Positions 4,744 through 8,859 of a stretch of 8,859 nucleotides of DNA are shown here, in pieces. A model generated the notes under the pieces. It was not told the origin of the DNA. It did no database searches and was given only the letters and a program-made list of their open reading frames with translations. Every line of letters begins with the position of its first letter. Position 1 is the stretch's first letter. Source of the stretch: Actinomycetes bacterium (GTDB lineage Bacteria; Actinomycetota; Actinomycetes; Actinomycetales; Microbacteriaceae); NCBI GenBank assembly GCA_023386675.1, contig JAEWJG010000129.1, positions 1-8,859 on the forward strand, written 5' to 3'. The position numbers were made by a program, and so were the translations under genes.

Positions 4744-6687
4744 TCATCGGCACAGCTCCCATTGCGACTGGATCTGTGCTGCGGTGAGCGCCGTGCGGTA
4801 GACCGTCGCGAACGCGAGTGTTCCCGCGAACGTGCGCGTTCCCGGCGTCTCCGGGCCCCAGTTGTCGAGGTTGTCCGTGCCGACGCGCCAGTAGCCGGAG
4901 AAGTCGTGGGCGCTCGTGACCGTGGCGTCTGCCGCCACTGGCCGCCCGTCGACGTAGAGCGCCATGCCGTCGCCGGACAGGCTGGCGGTCGCCTGGTGCC
5001 AGCGGCCGTCGGAGTAGGAGTCGGGGGAGCTGACCGTGTGCACGGCGCCGGGGAAGACGCCGAACACGACACGTCCGTCGTCCGTGAGGAAGAGGTGGCG
5101 GTCGTACGCCCATGACGTTCCCTGAGCACCCGAGCTGAAGCCGATGAGGCGGCCGCCGCCACTGTCCGTCCGGAACCAGACCTGGATGGTGAAGACGTCG
5201 GTCGCAGGGCGCAGCACGCCGTCGCTGAGCGACCATCCCGGTGCCGTACGCGGCCGGTCGTATCGGGCACCGGCACCGTGGACGAAGTCGACCGCCGTCG
5301 TGGCATCGTCGGGCTCGTCGAGGCGATACGAGAAGAGCGTGTCCTCGGAGGCTACCGAGCGCACGGCGGCCTCGCAGCCGGCCGGTGAGGCCGGAGGCTC
5401 GACGGTCGGTGGCTCGACGGTCGGTGGCTCGACGGTCGGTGGCTGGATCGGGGTGGTGTTCGGTGGGACGACCGCCCCGGGGACGGGCGGTCCCACCGGG
5501 CCGGGCGGGACCGCTCCACCGGAGGCGGCGGGAGCCCGTGTGCCCTCAGCGGGTGCCGGTGGCGTCGACGCGTCCGCTTTTCCGTCGGACGTTCCGGCTC
5601 CTCCCGGGTCACCGGAAGCCGGCGCCGCAGGAGCCGCCGCGTGCTCCGTCGCTTTCGCGTGTCGGTCGCCCGCGTCGGTCGGCGCCTCGGGTCCATTGGC
5701 CGCCGCGGCTGACGGGACGTCCGGGCCAGCGGTTCCGGCGACTGCCGACGTGAGGGCCACGGCGGTGATGACGCTGGCGGCCACCGTGGTCATCCCGATC
5801 GACGTTCCGCACGCCGCCGAGTGGAGGAGATGCCGAAGCCGGCCGGCCTGCCCGGGCGACATGTTCGGCGCGAGGCTCGCGGCCACCGCCCCGCCATGAT
5901 GCTCGGCCGTCCACGCGGTGTACGCCACCGCACCGGAGATGCCGAGGAAGAGCGGGAGCAGGCCGAGTGCGAGGCGGGAGCCCACGTGGTCGGCCTCGCG
6001 GGCGGCGTTCGCGCACGACTCGCAGTGGCCGAGGTGCGCGTCGACGCGGCGCTGGTCGGCCCGGGAGAGCCGGCCGCGCACGTGGGAACCGAGCTTGGTG
6101 ATCGTCCAGTTGTGCGCCGGGTCCGCGCCGTCGCCCTCGGCGAGGTGAGCCGTGATCCACGCCTGCCGCAGCCCTTCACGGGCGCGCGCCGACAGGGCCG
6201 AGACGGCGTTCGGGGTGAGGCCGAGAAGTGGAGCGACCTCTCGCGGCGCCATGTCTTCGACCACCGTGTACCAGAGCACCTCCTGCCAGCTGTCGGGGAG
6301 CGCATAGAAGGCGTCGGCGACCGTCTCGCGGTCCATGCGTTCGAGAGCCGTCAGCTCGCTGTAGGTCCAGTCTTCGACCGAGTCCGGATCCTCGATGTTC
6401 GGCGTCGCCTTGCGCCGGGACCAGTCGATGGCGACGTTGCGGACCGTCGTCGCGAGGTACGACCGGAAGCCCGACCGCGGTCCGCTGCCCTTCTCGATCG
6501 ACTTCAGGATGCGCGCGAACGCCTCGGAGGCGAGGTCGTCCGGCTCGAACCGGCCGGTGACGGACGCCGCCATGGCCCGCCCGGCGTTCCAGTGGCGCTT
6601 CCAGAGGACGCCGTATGCGGGGGAGTCGCCGTCGCGGGCGCGTTCGATCAGCTCCGCGTCGGAGAGGTCGTCGAGTTCTCGGGTCAT
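4744..6687 (-). CDS. ECF sigma factor fused to ZAS anti-sigma module, membrane segment(s), Pro-rich stalk and LamG domain
   Basis: A 647-aa multidomain regulator. Sigma-70 region 2 spans about 25-92 (DDLASEAFARI, then FRSYLATTVRNVAIDWSRR). Region 4 spans about 120-180 (LPDSWQEVLWYTVVEDM, then VAPLLGLTPNAVSALSARAR). A zinc-binding anti-sigma (ZAS/zf-HC2) motif follows: H218-x3-C222-x2-C225, with H192 or H202 as a possible further ligand. Hydrophobic segments lie at about 238-258 and 295-320. Residues 321-437 are a low-complexity Pro/Ala/Gly stalk with tandem PPTVE repeats (about 417-432). A LamG/concanavalin-like jellyroll fills about 450-645 (IQVWFRT, RHLFLTDDGRVVFGVF, DGRWHQATASL, ALYVDGRPV), bracketed by C438 and C646. 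A typical ECF sigma factor is under 200 aa, so the extension is exceptional. It resembles actinobacterial ECF groups with fused anti-sigma and carbohydrate-binding extensions (ECF53, from memory). The likely model is a membrane-tethered sigma factor whose LamG domain senses a glycan or protein. ATG at 6687 is chosen because AGGA (6697-6700) lies 9 nt upstream; GTG at 6726 has no such site. It follows the M23 gene by 85 bp on the same strand. Confidence 0.93.
   Translation of the reverse strand: MTRELDDLSDAELIERARDGDSPAYGVLWKRHWNAGRAMAASVTGRFEPDDLASEAFARILKSIEKGSGPRSGFRSYLATTVRNVAIDWSRRKATPNIEDPDSVEDWTYSELTALERMDRETVADAFYALPDSWQEVLWYTVVEDMAPREVAPLLGLTPNAVSALSARAREGLRQAWITAHLAEGDGADPAHNWTITKLGSHVRGRLSRADQRRVDAHLGHCESCANAAREADHVGSRLALGLLPLFLGISGAVAYTAWTAEHHGGAVAASLAPNMSPGQAGRLRHLLHSAACGTSIGMTTVAASVITAVALTSAVAGTAGPDVPSAAAANGPEAPTDAGDRHAKATEHAAAPAAPASGDPGGAGTSDGKADASTPPAPAEGTRAPAASGGAVPPGPVGPPVPGAVVPPNTTPIQPPTVEPPTVEPPTVEPPASPAGCEAAVRSVASEDTLFSYRLDEPDDATTAVDFVHGAGARYDRPRTAPGWSLSDGVLRPATDVFTIQVWFRTDSGGGRLIGFSSGAQGTSWAYDRHLFLTDDGRVVFGVFPGAVHTVSSPDSYSDGRWHQATASLSGDGMALYVDGRPVAADATVTSAHDFSGYWRVGTDNLDNWGPETPGTRTFAGTLAFATVYRTALTAAQIQSQWELCR
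5396..5440. repeat. Three exact 15-bp tandem repeats encoding PPTVE units in the sigma-factor stalk
   Basis: The plus-strand unit GGCTCGACGGTCGGT occurs three times without a mismatch (5396-5410, 5411-5425, 5426-5440), followed by a partial unit. On the coding strand it gives tandem PPTVE units. Because the unit is in frame, copy-number change would lengthen or shorten the stalk without breaking the protein. Exact identity at the DNA level suggests recent expansion. Confidence 0.9.
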
Positions 6688-6721
6688 GGGGGCGGGTCCT
6701 ATCGGGCAGAGAGGGGTCTTA

Positions 6722-6780
6722 CTCACTGAGACGCGTATCCGGTGCAGTCCATGACGCGGCCTCGGCGAAATATCAGTGAG
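6722..6780. repeat. Split 8-bp inverted repeat between the M23 gene and the sigma-factor gene
   Basis: CTCACTGA (6722-6729) and TCAGTGAG (6773-6780) are exact reverse complements 43 bp apart in the spacer upstream of the sigma-factor gene. The right arm contains the M23 stop codon. It may be a pair of operator half-sites or a weak stem; chance is possible. No ECF-type -35 GGAAC with a spaced -10 was found in the spacer. Confidence 0.25.
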
Positions 6781-7447
6781 CGTGCTCCTGCAGCCAGCCG
6801 AGCGGGTCGTGCTTGCTCCCGTCCGGCGCCTGCATCTCGAAGTGGAGGTGCGGGCCGGTCGAGATGCCGGTGCTGCCGACCGCGGCGATCGGCTGCCCGG
6901 CGGCCACCGGCTGCCCGACCGCCACAGCGGCGGAGCCCTCGAGGAGATGGCAGTAGCGCGTGCTCACCGAGCCGGCCTTCTCGGCATGCTGCACCACGAC
7001 CTCGACACCGCAGTCACCGCCGTCCACGGGGACGACCCGGGTCACCGTGCCGGCGGCAGCGGCGACGACCGGCGTTCCGGCGGCAGCGGCGAAGTCGATC
7101 CCCTGGTGGAACGTGGACGCGCCGGCGGTCGGCGCCTCGCGCGGACCGAAGTGGTCGGAGATCTCCGCCCCGTCGACCGGCCACACCGCGACGGGTGCGG
7201 GCGGCGGAGCAGGCGCAGGCGCGGGAGCAGACTCAGGCTCCGCGGGCGCGGGCACGGCTTCCGCCTCCGGCCCGGTCTCGTGCGGCGCGGGCGGAAGCTC
7301 CCGGAGCTCGGCCCGCGTGTCCGGGACCACTCGCAGCACCGGCGCCGACCGCGGCGCCGGCGTGGTCGCCGCCTGGGCCGACGCGACCCCGCTCAGCGTG
7401 ACGAGAAGGACGGTCGCGAGTGCGATGGCGGAGAGACGGCGGAGCAT
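6773..7447 (-). CDS. Secreted M23-family (LytM-type) peptidoglycan endopeptidase
   Basis: A 224-aa exported zinc metallopeptidase (or a peptidase-fold regulator) expected to cleave peptide bridges of the cell wall. Residues 1-27 are a signal peptide: basic MLRRLS, a hydrophobic core, then VASAQA before the mature part. Residues 28-88 are a Pro/Ala/Glu-rich linker, probably spanning part of the wall. The M23 domain fills about 89-215. Zinc ligands H114 and D118 (HQGID) and H202 (HLHFEM) are present, as are the further active-site histidines H167 (RYCHLL) and H200, so it looks catalytically intact. C146 and C166 could form a disulfide. There is no LysM, SH3 or other wall-binding domain. ATG at 7447 is preceded by AGGAAGG (7454-7460) at 6-nt spacing. 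The gene lies between PAP2 (70 bp) and the sigma factor (85 bp) on the same strand, so co-transcription is plausible. A short palindrome lies just upstream of its ribosome-binding site. Confidence 0.94.
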   Translation of the reverse strand: MLRRLSAIALATVLLVTLSGVASAQAATTPAPRSAPVLRVVPDTRAELRELPPAPHETGPEAEAVPAPAEPESAPAPAPAPPPAPVAVWPVDGAEISDHFGPREAPTAGASTFHQGIDFAAAAGTPVVAAAAGTVTRVVPVDGGDCGVEVVVQHAEKAGSVSTRYCHLLEGSAAVAVGQPVAAGQPIAAVGSTGISTGPHLHFEMQAPDGSKHDPLGWLQEHAH

Positions 7448-7464
7448 GGCGCACCTTCCTGGAG

Positions 7465-7487
7465 GGGATCGGTGACTTCACGATCCC
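7465..7487. promoter_or_regulatory. 23-bp near-perfect palindrome before the M23 gene
   Basis: GGGATCG (7465-7471) and CGATCCC (7481-7487) are exact reverse complements. TGA (7473-7475) and TCA (7478-7480) extend the symmetry inward around one unpaired base. It lies 18 bp upstream of the M23 start codon and 4 bp before its ribosome-binding site, and 30 bp beyond the PAP2 stop. It could be an operator, a leader hairpin affecting M23 translation, or a weak PAP2 terminator. Symmetry is read directly; the role is inference. Confidence 0.45.
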
Positions 7488-7517
7488 GGTCCTGGTGCCG
7501 CCGGCGCCTCCGTCGGA

Positions 7518-8216
7518 CTACCGAGGAGCTGCGTATTCCGTCTGCCGGCCCTCCACGGGGCGGCGGTCGAAGCGGCGCGTCGCGAGGTTCCACAGACCCG
7601 CGATGAGGAGGGCGCCTGCGACCCCGTTGAGGACGCCGCCGATCACATCCGTGCCGTAGTGGACGCCGACGTAGAGCCGCGACCAGCCGACGGCGAGCAC
7701 GAACAGCGCGCCGACCACGATCACGATCGCGCGCGGGACGCCGCGGAAGGCCATCGCGAGACCGGTCACCAGAGCGGCGGCGAACACCACGTGGCCGCTG
7801 GGGTAGCTGAGGGTGGCGGGCGAGATGTGGAGGAGATGCGTCAAGCCGTCCGTGGTCGGCCGCGGCTGGGCGACGATGGTCTTGACGACGAGGGTCGTCA
7901 GCCAGCCCGCGCCGGTCGCGACGCACACGCCGAGGGCGCGGCGCCAACCCACCACGAAGAGGAGGACCACGAAGACGACGACGAGGACGATCGCCACGAC
8001 GATCGGATGGTCCAGTCGGTCCAAGAGGAGCGCCACGCTGTCGAGGGTGGGGGAGTTCACCGTGTTGACCGCCGCGTCGAGCCCGGCGAACCGCAGGCCG
8101 ACGACCGCCTTGGCGGCGAGCCCGAGGCCGATCGTGAGCACGAACAGCACGACGGTCCACACGATCCAGTGGACGGGCGTGAGCAGGGACCAGGTGCGGG
8201 CGCGGCGAGTAGGCAT
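7518..8216 (-). CDS. PAP2-family membrane phosphatase
   Basis: A 232-aa integral membrane phosphatase of the PAP2 (type 2 phosphatidic acid phosphatase) superfamily. These enzymes remove phosphate from lipid phosphates or pyrophosphates such as phosphatidic acid or undecaprenyl pyrophosphate; the substrate cannot be decided here. All three active-site motifs are complete: K112-x6-R119-P120 (KTIVAQPRP), P139-S-G-H142 (YPSGHVVF), and S179-R-x5-H186-x3-D190 (SRLYVGVHYGTD). About five or six hydrophobic segments are visible, near 17-38, 72-90, 94-111, 143-156, 163-178 and 191-211. Both ends are short and charged. ATG at 8216 is chosen because it begins just before the first membrane segment. The purine stretch AAGAGG directly abuts it, which is closer than ideal. 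An in-frame TTG at 8303 would overlap the TetR gene and add a basic, non-membrane leader, so it is less likely. Located 67 bp after the TetR gene and 70 bp before M23. Confidence 0.93.
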   Translation of the reverse strand: MPTRRARTWSLLTPVHWIVWTVVLFVLTIGLGLAAKAVVGLRFAGLDAAVNTVNSPTLDSVALLLDRLDHPIVVAIVLVVVFVVLLFVVGWRRALGVCVATGAGWLTTLVVKTIVAQPRPTTDGLTHLLHISPATLSYPSGHVVFAAALVTGLAMAFRGVPRAIVIVVGALFVLAVGWSRLYVGVHYGTDVIGGVLNGVAGALLIAGLWNLATRRFDRRPVEGRQTEYAAPR

Positions 8217-8283
8217 CCTCTTCAGGGTAGGGAGGTGTCCGTGCGGGAAACTGGGGAAGCGCCGGTCGCGGCTTCGAGGACGC

Positions 8284-8859
8284 TCAGGCGGTGAGCGGCG
8301 CAAGCGTCCGCGCGATCAAGACCGCCCTCTGCGCAACGTCCCGGTCGGATCCGTGCGCGCCCGCCTCGGCCCATTCGCGGACCGCGATCCGCACTGCGCC
8401 GACGCACGCGACGACGAGCAGCTCGGCCTGCGCCTCCGGGTCCACCCCGAGCTCCGCCGCGGCCGCCGCCGCATCCGGACGCATCTCGCGAAGAAAGTCC
8501 GCGACCGTCCGAACGAGTCCGGCCCGGAGCTGGTCGAGGCGTCCCGCCCGGCGGCGCAGCAGGCCGGGATGGCGTGAGGCAATCAGCATCCGCGCCTCTC
8601 GTGTCGGCGAGTCCTCGTGGTCTGCCAGAGGGCCTCGGAACAGCGTCTCGACGATCGCCTCGATGACGCTCTCGCCGTCGTGATCGCGGAGGCTCCGGGC
8701 GATCCAGCGGTCGTCACCCCAGGCCCGCCGGACATCGAAGAGGGCGTCCTCTTTGCTGTCGAAGTAGTTGAAGAAGGTCCGATGAGAGACCGGGACGCGA
8801 GCGCAGATCTCGTCGACCGTGACGTCGTCGAGATCGCGCTCCAGGGCGAGCTCCAGCGC
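8284..8859 (-). CDS. TetR-family transcriptional regulator, N-terminus beyond the window
   Basis: The last 191 codons are visible and run open to the right edge; the first perhaps 10-25 residues are missing. The visible protein begins ALELALERDLDDVTVDEICA and continues into a classic TetR helix-turn-helix: VPVSHRTFFNYFDSKEDALF, with recognition helix near visible residues 24-33. The remaining ~150 residues form the helical ligand-binding and dimerisation domain; no ligand can be inferred. TetR proteins are usually dimeric repressors that often control neighbouring or divergent genes. Here the PAP2 gene follows on the same strand after 67 bp, so the two may share a transcript. A weak 5-bp stem (GAAGC/GCTTC, 8256-8275) lies just past the stop but has no strong terminator features. 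Confidence 0.92.
   Translation of the reverse strand, partial: ALELALERDLDDVTVDEICARVPVSHRTFFNYFDSKEDALFDVRRAWGDDRWIARSLRDHDGESVIEAIVETLFRGPLADHEDSPTREARMLIASRHPGLLRRRAGRLDQLRAGLVRTVADFLREMRPDAAAAAAELGVDPEAQAELLVVACVGAVRIAVREWAEAGAHGSDRDVAQRAVLIARTLAPLTA

Noticed and set aside
4260..5306. 348-aa minus-strand frame leading into the 93-aa gene
   Set aside because: Upstream of 4541 it reads the LamG region of the sigma gene in the wrong frame, giving Arg/Ser/Thr-rich noise; the ATG at 4541 has its own ribosome-binding site.
5821..6729. 302-aa plus-strand frame opposite the sigma domain
   Set aside because: Antisense shadow in GC-rich DNA; the minus strand has clear sigma region 2, region 4 and ZAS motifs.
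6776..7606. 276-aa plus-strand frame opposite the M23 peptidase
   Set aside because: Antisense shadow, basic and low complexity; the minus strand shows a signal peptide and all zinc ligands.
8256..8275. GAAGC/GCTTC stem after the TetR gene as a terminator
   Set aside because: A five-pair stem with a 10-nt loop and no T-tract is weak, and read-through into PAP2 is plausible.

Overview
The window is a GC-rich stretch of chromosome from an actinobacterium. GC-rich third codon positions, GTG starts, long spurious antisense ORFs and the protein families present all point there. The general style fits Microbacteriaceae, but that placement is inference and no marker gene proves it. No tRNA, rRNA, CRISPR array, insertion sequence or phage gene is visible. 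Eight genes are called: seven complete and one cut by the right edge. Seven lie on the minus strand; only the HtrA-like protease lies on the plus strand. No gene-free stretch exceeds about 200 bp.

Left block (1-2954, all minus strand): a 763-aa ATPase-LuxR regulator, preceded in transcription order by two very small genes of unknown function (53 and 74 aa). The two small products share a C-terminal motif of the form VRLxSGVELxxxL, so they look like distant paralogues. A strong hairpin closes the regulator gene. A 54-bp inverted repeat with internal direct repeats sits between the 74-aa gene and the regulator. A nested 79-bp inverted repeat sits in the divergent spacer before the protease.

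Middle block (3123-4541): a membrane-anchored trypsin-like HtrA/DegS-type protease with one PDZ domain. It converges on a 93-aa charged protein that I do not recognise.

Right block (4744-8859, all minus strand): in transcription order, a TetR-family regulator (N-terminus off the edge), a PAP2 phosphatase, a secreted M23 (LytM-type) peptidase, and a most unusual sigma factor. The last is about 647 aa. It joins an ECF sigma factor (regions 2 and 4), a ZAS-type zinc-binding anti-sigma module, one or two membrane segments, a Pro/Ala-rich stalk with PPTVE repeats, and a C-terminal LamG/concanavalin-like domain bracketed by two cysteines. Sigma factor, anti-sigma factor and probable outside sensor thus appear in one polypeptide. 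This is the strongest candidate for a noteworthy system here.

How they may work together (inference): the right block is built around the cell envelope, with wall-peptide cleavage (M23), lipid-pyrophosphate dephosphorylation (PAP2) and a membrane-tethered sigma factor that may sense a wall or surface glycan. The nearby HtrA/DegS-like protease is the kind of enzyme that in other bacteria starts proteolytic release of a membrane-held sigma factor. Nothing in the sequence proves that link.
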